Source: Winogradskyella schleiferi (GTDB lineage: Bacteria; Bacteroidota; Bacteroidia; Flavobacteriales; Flavobacteriaceae). From it: a stretch of DNA of 64,000 bases. Below are positions 26,828-37,500 of the stretch, piece by piece; positions within the stretch are counted from its first letter, which is position 1; each line of letters starts with the position of its first letter. The position numbers were made by a program, and so were the translations under genes. Below the pieces are notes generated by a model, which was not told where the DNA came from, ran no database searches, and worked only from the letters and a program-made list of their open reading frames with translations. The stretch spans positions 868,001-932,000 of the forward strand of contig NZ_CP053351.1 of assembly GCF_013394655.1 (NCBI RefSeq), given 5' to 3'.

Positions 26828-28606
26828 ATGTCTTTAGCTCCTAGTAAACTTTTAAAGATTGTATTTGGTGTAGGACTCTTTGTTATACTTTGTATCGGAG
26901 GGTTTACTTATAAACACATTAAGTCTCTTTCTGAAACCTCTGAAATTGTTAACGATACGTTTACACTGCGGATTGAGTTAGAGCAGATAATTTCTAATCT
27001 TAAGGATGCAGAAATAGGACATAGAGGATTTTTGCTTACACATGATTCTTTATTTTTAGAGCCCTACCAAAAAAGCCTTCAGAAAATCAATGCCAATCTT
27101 ACTAAATTAGACACACTAATAATACGCAATAAAGTTCAACGGGAAAACCTAGAAAAATTAGAAATAGATATTTCAAAACGCTTCGCAATATTTAATAAAT
27201 CTTTAAATATTGCCGACGATAAAGCTATCCTTAGCCAAGAATTATTGCTGTTGTTGCACGAAGGGAAAATTAGAATGGATCGTATCCGCGAGGACATTTC
27301 TGTTATGCTTGATTTTGAAAATAAATTATTGATTGACAACCAGAAAAAGAACGAAAAAGCAATAGGGATAACACCATTGCTCTTGTATGGAATATTAATA
27401 ATCACATTGGTTATTTTGCTTATAGCGTATGCAAAAATTAATAAGGATTTAGCGCATTTTAAAAGAACTAATGAAGATCTTAAAATATTTAAAAAATTAA
27501 CAGAGCAAGCAGAAATAGTCAGTAAAAGTGGTACTTGGATATGGTATGTCGATAAGAATAAATATCATTTTTCGGATAATCTATATAGGCTATTTGGAAC
27601 AGAGCCTCAAAGTTTTGAGGCCAATTTAGAGAATTTCTTTGGAGTTGTCCATGAAGACGATAGAGAAGGTCTAGGCCAGGTAATAAATAATATGATCAAA
27701 CATGAAGATTTACCCTTCACAACATATCGTGTTGTGCAACCCGATGGAACAATTAGACATTTAAAAGCGTATGCCAAACTTATAGAAAAGGGGTTTAGAT
27801 ATAAAAAATTACTCGGGGTAACTATGGATGTTACCGATGAGTTTGAAAATTTTAAATTAATTGAAGAGCGTAATTTAGAATTAGAACGCAATAATAAGGA
27901 ACTATCAGATTTCAACTATGTTGCCAGTCATGATTTACAAGAGCCGTTAAGAAAGATTCAGACCTTTATTTCACGTTTAGAAATACAAGATAATAATAAG
28001 CTTTCTGAAAAGGGACAATTCTATATAGAAAAAATAAAATCCTCCTCGGCAAGAATGCGAATGCTCATAGAAGATTTATTGCAATATTCCCGTACTTCCA
28101 ATGTAGAGAGTGATTTTAAGATTACAAACATGAACATGCTATTGGAGCATTCTAAGAATGAACTTTCAGATAGTATTAAAAATAGAAAAGCCAAAATTAT
28201 TAATGATGATTTACCTACAATGGAGGTGATTTCGTTTCAAATGGAACAACTGTTTATTAATTTAATCAGTAATTCTTTGAAGTATTCAAAAGAAGGAATC
28301 GCACCCACAATAGAAATCAGATATCAAGAGGTGGAATCTAAAACCATAGCCGTATTGAAAAATTCCTTATTCAAATACCATCATAAAATCTCGTTTAGAG
28401 ATAACGGCATTGGATTTGAACCAAATTATAGCGAAAGTATTTTTGAGCTCTTTAATAGGCTACATGGTAAAACAGAATATTCCGGTACTGGAATTGGTTT
28501 GGCTATATGCAAAAAAATTGTTGAAAACCATAAGGGTATTATTTTGGCCGAAGGAAGTCTTAATATTGGCGCAACTTTCACAATTTATCTCCCTTTTTTA
28601 AAATAA
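26828..28606 (+). CDS. Membrane histidine kinase (CHASE3-PAS-HisKA-HATPase)
   Basis: A 592-residue sensor kinase. TM1 is at ~9-27 and TM2 at ~179-203, with a CHASE3-like extracytoplasmic sensor between ('EIGHRGFLLTHDSLFLEPYQ' is typical). A PAS domain follows (about 235-350). The HisKA phospho-acceptor is His368 in 'VASHDLQEPLRK'. The ATPase has the N box 'LISNSLKYS', G1 'DNGIGFE' and G2 'GTGIGLAICKKI'. It probably phosphorylates the receiver protein encoded just upstream. The stimulus is unknown. Confidence 0.93.
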   Translation: MSLAPSKLLKIVFGVGLFVILCIGGFTYKHIKSLSETSEIVNDTFTLRIELEQIISNLKDAEIGHRGFLLTHDSLFLEPYQKSLQKINANLTKLDTLIIRNKVQRENLEKLEIDISKRFAIFNKSLNIADDKAILSQELLLLLHEGKIRMDRIREDISVMLDFENKLLIDNQKKNEKAIGITPLLLYGILIITLVILLIAYAKINKDLAHFKRTNEDLKIFKKLTEQAEIVSKSGTWIWYVDKNKYHFSDNLYRLFGTEPQSFEANLENFFGVVHEDDREGLGQVINNMIKHEDLPFTTYRVVQPDGTIRHLKAYAKLIEKGFRYKKLLGVTMDVTDEFENFKLIEERNLELERNNKELSDFNYVASHDLQEPLRKIQTFISRLEIQDNNKLSEKGQFYIEKIKSSSARMRMLIEDLLQYSRTSNVESDFKITNMNMLLEHSKNELSDSIKNRKAKIINDDLPTMEVISFQMEQLFINLISNSLKYSKEGIAPTIEIRYQEVESKTIAVLKNSLFKYHHKISFRDNGIGFEPNYSESIFELFNRLHGKTEYSGTGIGLAICKKIVENHKGIILAEGSLNIGATFTIYLPFLK

Positions 28607-28766
28607 TCGTCGTCTTCTGAACTTGAAATAATATAACGGAAATAAAATATTGTATAACACTTTCTGTTGACATTTGTTAATATTTGTTAATGAATGTTTG
28701 ACCATTCTCGTATTAACCCTTACCCTTAAATATGGCTTAATACGGTGTACTAACTAACTTTATTTT

Positions 28767-28925
28767 ATGCCTTACATAATGAGATCTTTCCTTTACATAG
28801 TTTTGGTACTACTCATAATTTTTTGGGCACTCGGTTATTTTGTTTTTTATATGTCTTCAGCAGTCCACTTATTATTATTAGGTGCCATTATTGTTCTCAT
28901 CGCAATACATATGAAAAAGTCATAA
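28767..28925 (+). CDS. Lmo0937-like small membrane protein
   Basis: A 52-residue product too short for a 60-residue cutoff. Starting at residue 5 it reads MRSFLYIVLVLLIIFWALGY and then 'SSAVHLLLLGAIIVLIAI', two hydrophobic helices separated by a short turn with a conserved H near 'vHlLL'. This is the layout of the lmo0937/DUF5670 family of tiny membrane proteins (two helices, often stress-linked). Either ATG 28767 or the in-frame ATG 12 bases later could be the start. Confidence 0.65.
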   Translation: MPYIMRSFLYIVLVLLIIFWALGYFVFYMSSAVHLLLLGAIIVLIAIHMKKS

Positions 28926-29174
28926 TGCATTTGGACTCATGTTATAAATGCTTTCCTATATACTCTCTTCTTGTCCTTAGACTTTTAAAGTTTTAATCTA
29001 CTATTTACTCAAAGCAAAATTAAAGCATCTATAATAAAGGTCATATTAGGCCTTTTTAAGCTTTGTTTAACACAAGACTGTAATCATATAACAAAACAAA
29101 ATAATTGTATAACAGATTCAGCGTATTCAGGTTGTTACTTTGTTAAAAGAAAATTGAACTCAAAATTTACAACC

Positions 29175-29297
29175 ATGAAATCACTATCACAGCACATCCA
29201 AAAACAATTTGCCAAGGTTGGAAGAATATTTCCAAAACCAATATTGAGAAGCAATTTTAATACTACTTCTAGAACCAATTTAAAAAGCAAATTGTAG
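29175..29297 (+). CDS. Possible 40-residue strongly basic peptide
   Basis: ATG to TAG frame of 40 residues with six Lys, three Arg, one His and no Asp or Glu; begins 'MKSLSQHIQKQFAKVGRIF'. It lies 57 bases before the AraC-type gene on the same strand. No family is recognised. Evidence is limited to a clean start, spacing and biased composition, so it may be real or chance. Confidence 0.35.
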   Translation: MKSLSQHIQKQFAKVGRIFPKPILRSNFNTTSRTNLKSKL

Positions 29298-29354
29298 ACG
29301 CAATATAAAGTCTAAATCAATATCACAAATTGTCTAACCAAAAAATCAACACTC

Positions 29355-30371
29355 ATGAAAACTATAGAAATAAAAGCACACAATCTTCAATCCATGTTCC
29401 ATACATTGAAAAATGAAATTGGCGGCACATTCTCGACACAGCTTAATGAAGGAGAGTTGCAAATCGATAATCTTTTGGGTAAAGGTATTATTAGAGGTAT
29501 ACAACTAGAAAGAGATACTGTTTTTTTAGAGTTTGATATTAAATTTAAAGAAGATGTCAAATTTATTTTAGCAAGCCCTAAACAATCAGTAGTTAATTTT
29601 TTGTATTGTGCTGACGGCAAATTATCTCATTCATTTTCAGATTCAGGTAAAATAAAAACAGTGGGTACTTTTCAAACAGGAATATCGGCAAACTTAGTTT
29701 CAGACGAGCATCATGTTTATTTTTACAAAGATACGTATGTGAACTCAACCCTTATTTCTGTAAATGTATCTCAATTAAGTTCTGCAGAACACCATATCAA
29801 CAAAATGGTTTCTGAAATATTTATAGAAAACAACGAATCGGATTATTGTTATGTAGGGTCTTACAACCTAAAAATTGCTGATAGTATCAATCAACTCAAA
29901 GCCATAAAGCAAAAAGGTGTTGTGAGAACTTTATTAATTCAAGGATTGGTTAACATGATATTGGCGTTAGAGATAGAACAGCATTCAGTGGATATAGCAA
30001 GTTCCCAAAATTCCAAAGGTTCACTTACCACTTTTGAGTTGAAACAGGTAAAGGAACTGTCGGACTTTATTAATAATTTTCCTGAAACAAATCTTAATGT
30101 TACGGAATTGGCGGCTAAGGTTTCCATAAATCCAGCAAAAGTGCAAGAAGGTTTCAAACTAATGCATGGTAAAACTTTAAATACTTACATAAGATTTGTA
30201 AGGGTAACAAAATCGGAAGAGCTTATTAAAAATACGGATTTAAACATATCAGAAATTGTGTATTCATTAGGATTTTCAAGTAGAAGTTATTTTTCTAAAA
30301 TTTTTAAAGATCAATATAAATGCTCACCGATAGAGTATAAACAAAACATTAAATTAGCTGCAACAGCATAG
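29355..30371 (+). CDS. AraC-family transcriptional regulator
   Basis: A 338-residue regulator. The N-terminal ~220 residues form a ligand or sensing domain I cannot name ('LEFDIKFKEDVKFILASPKQ'). The C-terminal AraC-type double HTH occupies about 235-332: 'NVTELAAKVSINPAKVQEGFKLMHGKTLNTYIR' and 'ISEIVYSLGFSSRSYFSKIFKDQYKCSPIEYK'. The ligand is unknown. Behind it, 30540-30640 carries what looks like a decayed copy of its last codons, suggesting a former tandem paralogue. Confidence 0.88.
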   Translation: MKTIEIKAHNLQSMFHTLKNEIGGTFSTQLNEGELQIDNLLGKGIIRGIQLERDTVFLEFDIKFKEDVKFILASPKQSVVNFLYCADGKLSHSFSDSGKIKTVGTFQTGISANLVSDEHHVYFYKDTYVNSTLISVNVSQLSSAEHHINKMVSEIFIENNESDYCYVGSYNLKIADSINQLKAIKQKGVVRTLLIQGLVNMILALEIEQHSVDIASSQNSKGSLTTFELKQVKELSDFINNFPETNLNVTELAAKVSINPAKVQEGFKLMHGKTLNTYIRFVRVTKSEELIKNTDLNISEIVYSLGFSSRSYFSKIFKDQYKCSPIEYKQNIKLAATA

Positions 30372-30589
30372 TATATAACTAAATGAGATTGTCTGAAAAA
30401 GTCAATTTAAGGGAAAATAAATGATTTATTGAGCTCAAGTATTTTGTTGAAGCTTCAACGTTAACAGTCAGAATTTATTAACACTATTAATAATTAGTTT
30501 TTGACAGCACTCAAGCAGACAATCTCTTTTTTTACTAATAATATTCAGCTTGGGATTATGGAATTATTGGTAGAAATCACAAAAATAGA

Positions 30590-30640
30590 AGAAAGATTAA
30601 ACCAAACTTTAAGTTAGCTGTAACAGCATGCTATAAATAA
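30590..30640 (+). pseudogene. Remnant of an AraC-regulator C-terminus
   Basis: Read in one frame this gives K-P-N-F-K-L-A-V-T-A, which parallels the K-Q-N-I-K-L-A-A-T-A end of the AraC regulator at 30371, and the nucleotide runs (ttagctgyaacagcat) match as well. Nothing else of the gene survives nearby. Confidence 0.5.
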
Positions 30641-30642
30641 TG

Positions 30643-30690
30643 GAGCTTGAATAAATATTACTGATAATATTTGTTCAAGCTCTTTTTCAT
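30643..30690 (+). terminator. Strong hairpin terminator before the methyltransferase gene
   Basis: gagcttgaa...aatatta and taatattt...ttcaagctc form a stem of about 18 base pairs with one mismatch and a tiny loop, followed by TTTTTC. Confidence 0.8.
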
Positions 30691-30699
30691 TTCAATTGA

Positions 30700-30730
30700 T
30701 TGAGAAGATAATTTGAAATTTATATTTTTG
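30700..30730 (+). promoter_or_regulatory. Promoter of the TrmH-family gene
   Basis: TTG at 30700-30702, 20-base spacer, TATTTTTG at 30723-30730, four bases before the ATG; the transcript would be nearly leaderless. Confidence 0.5.
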
Positions 30731-30734
30731 ATTA

Positions 30735-31193
30735 ATGAATGATAATTTGAAAAACGAATTCTTCGGGATAGGAATACAAAACGGAAAGACACCTGAAAAT
30801 TTAGGCGTACTTTGGCGATCGGCACAAAATCTTGGAGCGAGTTTTATTTTTACTATAGGCAACCGTTATGCCAAGCAAGCCTGTGATACGCACAATGCTG
30901 TAAAATCGATGCCTTATTTTCATTATGAAACTTTTGAGGATTTCTTCAACAATTTACCAAAAGGAGCAAGGCTTGTTGGTGTGGAGTTAACTGATGAAGC
31001 TGTTCCGCTAGAAACCTTTAACCATCCCAGACGCTGTGTATATTTATTGGGCGCAGAAGATCATGGATTATCTAAACAAGCAATTGAGAATAGTCATTTT
31101 TTAATAAAATTTCAGTCTCAATTAAGTCTTAATGTTTCTGTGGCTGGCAGTATTGTTATGTATGATCGTGGTATTGATAAACCACGTGTTTAA
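30735..31193 (+). CDS. TrmH-family RNA methyltransferase
   Basis: A 152-residue SPOUT-fold 2'-O-methyltransferase without an extra substrate-binding domain. Motif 1 is 'NGKTPENLGVLWRSAQNLGA'; motif 2 is 'YLLGAEDHGLSKQAI'; motif 3 is 'LSLNVSVAGSIVMYD', which carries the S-adenosylmethionine knot. It should methylate a ribose in tRNA or rRNA; the small size recalls TrmL or TrmH types but the exact target cannot be read off. It has its own promoter. Confidence 0.85.
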   Translation: MNDNLKNEFFGIGIQNGKTPENLGVLWRSAQNLGASFIFTIGNRYAKQACDTHNAVKSMPYFHYETFEDFFNNLPKGARLVGVELTDEAVPLETFNHPRRCVYLLGAEDHGLSKQAIENSHFLIKFQSQLSLNVSVAGSIVMYDRGIDKPRV

Positions 31194-31272
31194 AATATGT
31201 TTTTGTTGAATTGGAATAATGATAATTAAGCTTTGTCTTGATCTGAAAGTTGTCGCTGAAAAAAATATCTAC

Positions 31273-34200
31273 CTATCTTGATTTTGAAACTTTTTTATTT
31301 CTTATAAATAACACCAATGCCAAAATTATTGTAACAATTAGCAAAGTCCATATCCACCAAAAATTTGGTGATTCTAAATTAATAGGCGCTGCATCTCCAA
31401 TTAACACCAAACCAGCCCAATATTGAGGAGAAATTGTTCTCCCTTCTGCAGTAGCTATATAATCTAATTTTGCTTTTTGTAAGGCTTCATCTTTTGGTAA
31501 CCCTTCTTTGAGGTATCCATAAAAATTTTCGATAATCGTTGCACTCGATTGTTCATCTATTTTCCATAAGCTCGTTAATATACTCTCGCTGCCAGCATAA
31601 TTAAAAGCATGTGCTAAAGAAATCATGCCTTCGCCTGGCTGGAATGTTGGTTTTCCCGTTTCACAGGCAGTTAGAATGGCTAAATTAGATGCTAAATTTT
31701 GATTGTAAATCTCGTAAGTGTAAAGTGAATTGTTATCCGTATTATCGCTGTCGTCCAGGTTCTTCGCAAATATTAATCGTGAAAACTCAGGAGAAACATT
31801 ATTAGATTCAGCATGTGTTCCAATATGAATGATTTTATGTTCTTTTGCCTGCTGTGAAAAGACTTGCTTGGAGGCCTTTTCATTTGTAAATGAATTACCA
31901 CTAAATAGCTGAGAATATTCTTTAGCTAAATCTACTGTAAAAGGCTGAGGTAATAGTTTAAGATAGGTTATATCTAATAGGATAGAGTCTTTTATGGCAA
32001 TTTTATAATTGTTTTTCATCTGCTCGGTAAACTCAGGAGTAAAAGCGACAAAATTATTTTCGAAAAATTTTGGTGTTTTGTTTTTATCAATTAATAATAG
32101 ACTATAGTTATAAGATAGGTTGTATTTACTTAACAAGCTCTTTTTATACAACTCCTTGAATGAATCAACTTTAGTCGTTGTCAATACTTCAAAACTTAAA
32201 TTAAAGAGTTCACCATCCGGAACTATAATAACACTTTTATTGGTAATTGAATTTTCAAATGGTTTCCATAAAATATTGTATAAATTGCTATAAGGTTTTA
32301 AATTATCATCTAATAAATTATCAGTATTTTCATAGGAAGCTAACTCATCTTTTAACTTATCTGTGTCCAATAAATAGGATTCAATTCTATTTTTTTCAAT
32401 TAGGAAAGCATAGAGTTTTTCCTGAATGAAAACATATCTAACGATAGACTTATTATCAGGAAAATTAGAAGTACTTAGGTTTAAAGATTGTGATATCGAG
32501 GCATATTTTAAGTTGTAGTATTTAGGATAATCACGCTTTAAGGTTTCAAGTAAAACAGACCAGTTTTTATTGGTTTCGAAAAATGTCTCCAATCCACCCT
32601 CAATGTTTAGGGTTGAATTAAATTCGTCTTTTAGTAGCTTTTCTGCTTCAAGTATTGATTTTGGAATATCATCTAAAATAAAATCAGATTGTACATTCAG
32701 TTGCTGTCTAATCTTATTATAGAGTTTTGATTCGTGAATACTTAATATTTCTTTTAAAAATTTTTTATCTTTAGTTTCTTCATAGATCACCATGGCTATT
32801 GCCTTTGCTAATTCGAAAACTTGATCATTATCAGCAAGAATAATAGAAATATTTTGATCTTCTATAGCCATAGTTTTTTGCTGTTCTAAAATAGTGATGG
32901 CCTCTTTAAGGCTTTTAAACTGATCTTTAAGAAATAAGGTGTCTTTATCCTTGGTTAGTTTTAATTCTATCTCAGACTTAAGTAATAAAGCCCTTGGTTT
33001 TTCTAAAAAATTTAGTTCATTAACTTCTGTAGCATAAGAATCGCTTAAAATCGCTAATGCTTTATTTATTTGTTTTGAGGCTTCTAGGTAATTATTGGAT
33101 TTATACTGAATTCTTGCTAGATTTACTAAAAGGGAATATTCTAAAACCGTACTCTTACCTTGATTATTAACTACGTAGTTATAAATAGTAGTTGCCATGT
33201 CAATGGCTTTATCAGTATAGCCGTTTTTTGCATAAAATCCAGAGAGTGTGGTCATAGCGCTTAAATAGAAAGCGTCATAACTATCTCCAAATACACTTTC
33301 ATAATAGCTTTTGCTTTTTTCGTAGCATTCTTTTGCCGTTTCTATATTGCCTAAGGATTCGTTTACGACGCCTTTATAGTAATAGCCATCGGCAACCCCT
33401 AAATAATCCTTTTGGTCTTGGTTGGTATAAATATCTAAGCTTTTATTGATGAACTTTTCTGCGGTTTTGAAATCTTTTAATTTTAAGTGCGAATTGGCAA
33501 CTTGCAAATAAGAATAGGCTAATTCAGGATCATCCTTAGCCAAATATTTTTTCTTTTCTTCAAGTGCATAAGTGTTTAATTCCTTTGCCTTTTGCAGGTT
33601 ACCTTGTTTACTAAAATCACCAGCATAATTTTCTATTGATATATATAAAAATTTACGCGCTTCTTCTTTGAAAAAGTCCTTGCCTTCGGTATTTGATTTA
33701 AGAAAGTCAAGGTAATTTTTTATGGCTTTCTCGTTGTACTTTAAAGATTCCATTGTGTTACCTAGTGTAGCATGTACCGATGCAATATTAGCTTGATTAG
33801 AGGCTGTATGATAATGCTTGTTCATTGGATTTGGATCTAAATCAGAAATGATCTCTTCTCCCTTTTGAAAATAATACAAGGCACTATCTATTTTGTAAGC
33901 ATCCCACATTCTGCCGCCTAAAGAATTGTAAGCATCTAGAATTTTAGTTTTGTCAGATTTGGGATAAGACAAGTAATGTTTTAAGGACATACGGCTATGC
34001 TTCGTGGATGCTTTAATATTGCCAAGTCGTCTATAATCTACACCTAGATTATGATGAATAATACCAAATAAATCACCAGTCGCATCAGGCATTCTCTTTG
34101 TGATTTCTAATGCCATTAAATTTTGTTCTGAAGAATTTTTGTAATCATGGAGGTATACATAAAACCGTGAGAGTACCAAGTGCTTTTGCCTCGCAACAGA

Positions 34201-34521
34201 CAAAGAATCAGTTAAATCAGTAATGCTATTTGCAAAATCATTTGCTTTCGTTATGGCTATTGCTTCGCCTTCTAGCTTTGCAGTAATTTTTCCGACATAG
34301 TAAATACGTTTAGTTAACTCTAGATAGGCTTTTTCCTGTTTTAGTTCATTGATATGATCAATTAATATGAAGTCCGCTTTTTTGAATTCTTTGTTTGAAA
34401 TTAATGAATCAATACGCTTAGTATTTGATAACGAATGTGTCTGCGCAATTAAACTGAAAGAGACACTCATGATGCACACAATCATTATTACAAATTTATT
34501 ACAACGGGATAATGCCTTCAT
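31273..34521 (-). CDS. TPR-CHAT peptidase-like protein A, membrane-anchored
   Basis: A 1082-residue protein: signal peptide or N-terminal helix (about 9-27, ending LIAQ), TPR repeats over about 100-480, a linker of helices, and a C-terminal CHAT domain (about 780-1045). CHAT is a caspase-like cysteine peptidase fold; the catalytic pair is intact, His903 in 'IHIGTHAESN' and Cys953 in 'ILTACETGKP'. 'GEGMISLAHAFNYAGSESILTSLWKIDE' is also typical. One hydrophobic helix (about 1054-1073) then a basic tail (RNKKVSKSR) anchor it with TPR and CHAT on the periplasmic side. It overlaps the preceding paralogue by ATGA and is the last gene of the sigma-factor operon. Confidence 0.9.
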   Translation of the reverse strand: MKALSRCNKFVIMIVCIMSVSFSLIAQTHSLSNTKRIDSLISNKEFKKADFILIDHINELKQEKAYLELTKRIYYVGKITAKLEGEAIAITKANDFANSITDLTDSLSVARQKHLVLSRFYVYLHDYKNSSEQNLMALEITKRMPDATGDLFGIIHHNLGVDYRRLGNIKASTKHSRMSLKHYLSYPKSDKTKILDAYNSLGGRMWDAYKIDSALYYFQKGEEIISDLDPNPMNKHYHTASNQANIASVHATLGNTMESLKYNEKAIKNYLDFLKSNTEGKDFFKEEARKFLYISIENYAGDFSKQGNLQKAKELNTYALEEKKKYLAKDDPELAYSYLQVANSHLKLKDFKTAEKFINKSLDIYTNQDQKDYLGVADGYYYKGVVNESLGNIETAKECYEKSKSYYESVFGDSYDAFYLSAMTTLSGFYAKNGYTDKAIDMATTIYNYVVNNQGKSTVLEYSLLVNLARIQYKSNNYLEASKQINKALAILSDSYATEVNELNFLEKPRALLLKSEIELKLTKDKDTLFLKDQFKSLKEAITILEQQKTMAIEDQNISIILADNDQVFELAKAIAMVIYEETKDKKFLKEILSIHESKLYNKIRQQLNVQSDFILDDIPKSILEAEKLLKDEFNSTLNIEGGLETFFETNKNWSVLLETLKRDYPKYYNLKYASISQSLNLSTSNFPDNKSIVRYVFIQEKLYAFLIEKNRIESYLLDTDKLKDELASYENTDNLLDDNLKPYSNLYNILWKPFENSITNKSVIIVPDGELFNLSFEVLTTTKVDSFKELYKKSLLSKYNLSYNYSLLLIDKNKTPKFFENNFVAFTPEFTEQMKNNYKIAIKDSILLDITYLKLLPQPFTVDLAKEYSQLFSGNSFTNEKASKQVFSQQAKEHKIIHIGTHAESNNVSPEFSRLIFAKNLDDSDNTDNNSLYTYEIYNQNLASNLAILTACETGKPTFQPGEGMISLAHAFNYAGSESILTSLWKIDEQSSATIIENFYGYLKEGLPKDEALQKAKLDYIATAEGRTISPQYWAGLVLIGDAAPINLESPNFWWIWTLLIVTIILALVLFIRNKKVSKSR

Positions 34522-37500
34522 TTTTTAAATTTTCTTAATATTACTATTATAATAATTATACCAATAATTCCCAATAACCAAAACACTAAATTTGATGATG
34601 TTGTTAAATTTATAGGAGCTGTATCTCCAATTAAAACCAAGCCTGCCCAATATTGTGGCGAAACCGTTCGTCCTTCTGCAGTAGCTATGTAATCTAATTT
34701 TGCTTTTTTTAAGGCTTCGTCTTTAGGTAACCCCTTTTTAAGGTACCGATAAAAATTTTCAATGATGGCAACACTAGACTGCTCGTCTATTTTCCACAGA
34801 CTTGTTAAAATACTTTCGCTACCAGCATAATTAAAGGCATGCGCTAATGAAATCATACCTTCACCAGGTTGAAAGGTCGGTTTGCCCGTTTCGCAAGCCG
34901 TTAAAATAGCGAGATTGGAAGACAGATTTTGGTTATAAATTTCGTAGGTGTAAAGTGAGTTGTCTTCCGAATAAATCGTGTCATTAACATTTTTTGCAAA
35001 TATAAGTCGTGATAATTCGGGTGATATATTATTTGATTCTGCGTGCGTACCAATATGAATAATTTTATGTTCCTTGGCCTGTTCTGTAAATATTTGTTTT
35101 GAAGCGTTTTCGTTTAGAAAGGATTTGCCATTAAATAATTTAGTGTATTGCTTGGCAAGAGCTGTTGCAAAGGGTTGCGGAAGTAGTGTTAAATAAGTTT
35201 TATCAAGTGAAATAGAATCTGTAATTGTCAATTGATAATCGGTTTTCATCTTAGAATTAAACTCAGGCGCAAAAGCAATAAAATTATCGGTATAATCTAT
35301 CACTATGCTGCTTTGGTTTATTAAAAATAAACTGTAATTATATGATATGGTGTACGTATTTAATAAACTATGGTCAACGAGCTCTTGATAGGAATTAACC
35401 AAAGATTTAGTTAGCATTTCAAAATTTAGATTAAATAATACCTGATCAGGCACTATGGTTACTTTATTGGTTTTAATAGAACCTGCTATAGGTTGCCAAA
35501 GCGTAAGGTATAAATCATTTAAGGTTTCAAAATTTAATTCTTTGAATGGATTGTTACTTTGAAGGCTATTAATTTTTTTAGTCAGGTTTTTTGTTTCTAA
35601 ATTAAAAACTTCTAAATCTCGATTATGAATAACAAATACATAGAGTTTACCGTCTATAAATGTATATCTAACAAGCGTTTTGTTTTCAAGATTTTTATTT
35701 TCTATTTGTTCATGTATTGATTTAGATATTGCAGCATATTTTAAATCATGATACATTGGATAGTCTTTTTTTAATAGTACTAAAAATTCTTCCCATTCTC
35801 TATTGGCTTGAAAAAAAGATTCTAAAGCGTCATCTTTTAGGATTGAAGAACTTAGAGCTTGTTTAATGCGCTTTTCGTCTTCAATGATAGTTTTTGGAAT
35901 ATTATCAAATGTTAAGAATGTTTTTGAGTTTAATCTATTTCTGATGCGATTGTATAACATAGACTCATGCATACCTAAAACAACCTTTAAATACGATTTT
36001 GATTGTGTTATTTCGTAAAGTTCGAGGGCTATTTTTTTTGTAAATTCAAAAATATCGATATGGTCTGATATTAACATAGAAATAGTGTTGTCATCAGTAA
36101 TTTTGGATTTTTGTTCTTCTATAATAGTAATTGCGTCTTGTAGTTCTTTCAATTGTGTTTTTAAGAAAATACTGTCTTTGGTCTTTTTCAATTGATATTC
36201 AGATACAACCTTAATTATGGTTGCTCTTGGTTTCTGCACTTCAATCTTTAATTTTCCTAATTTTGTGTTCTTTGTAAATGTTTCGTCATTAAGAAGGTTT
36301 AAGGCTAATTTACTTTTTTCTAAAGCTGCTGTATAATCTTTAAGTATATAATAAATACCAGCAAGATTTACAACTTGATGATATTCTAGCAAGGTCTTTT
36401 CACCTTGATTTGCTACAATATAATCGTGTGCTTTGTTAGCCATTTTCAGTGCTTTTTCAGAATAACCGTTTTCTGCATAGAAACCTGAAGCGGTATCCAC
36501 AAAGTCTAAATAAAGTTCGTCATAATATTCGCCTAATGAAGATTTGTAATATTCTTCAGCTTTTTCATAACAATCAAAAGCACTTTCTATGTCTTTAATT
36601 TCCTCAAGGACTCTAGCCTTATAATAATACGCATCTGCTAGCCAATTGAAATAATTACTTGGGTTTTCATTCAACTCTAAAATTCCCTCGTTAAGATATT
36701 TCTCCGCCTCATCATATTCTTTCAAAGCCAGGTTTATTTGACCCAAAAGGATTTTTCCTTTTGAAATTTCTGGGCTTTCTGGACTTAAATGCCTTCTTTT
36801 TTGATGGAATGAATATTCAATCAATTCTTTTGCTTTTCTATAATCTCGAATGTCTTTATAGATACCTCCATAATTATCAATAGCTTGAAACAAAAATTCT
36901 TGGGCATAATCTCTTCGTGCTTCAGTAATGTCTGATTTTAAAAATAAATTAAGGTTTGTTATGGTTTTTTGCATGGCATTTATGGATGCGTTTACATCTC
37001 CCTGAATATTGTGGATGCCAGCCATATTATTATTTAAAATCGCAGGTCTTAAGTATTTATTGTCAGGGTTTTGCTCTAAACTGCTTAAGATGTGCTCTGC
37101 CTTTTTGTAATAGACTAGAGCACTATCTATTTTAGATACATACCACATCATTCCACCAAGTGCATTGTTGGTAATATATAATCGTTGCTTATTTGTATCA
37201 GAATAAGAATTGAAAAATTCCAATGCTTTTTTATGGTACTTTAACGCCGTAGTTTGGTTGCCCATTCTCATATTGAACGTACCGAGATTACTATAAATAA
37301 TACCAAAAAGCTCTCCATTTTTATCTGGCATTTTTTTAGTGAATTCTATGGCCTCAAGATTATAGTCGCTAGCTGTTTTATCGTCTCCTAAGAACTCATA
37401 AAACGAACCAATTTCTAATTTTAATTGCCTTAATGTTTTTGGGTCAGTAGTGCTTGAGCTAATTCGCTTACCAAAGTCGAGAACTGCTTTTTCTGCTGTG

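Larger units (their letters stand above)
30372..30734. other. 363-bp intergenic region: long inverted repeat, decayed gene tail, terminator
   Basis: gagattgtctg (from 30386) and cagacaatctc (from 30514) are complementary over 11 bases at about 117 bases' distance and the second is followed by a T run. The region 30540-30635 holds a remnant resembling the AraC gene 3' end, and 30643-30690 a strong terminator. No intact gene is seen. Confidence 0.55.
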
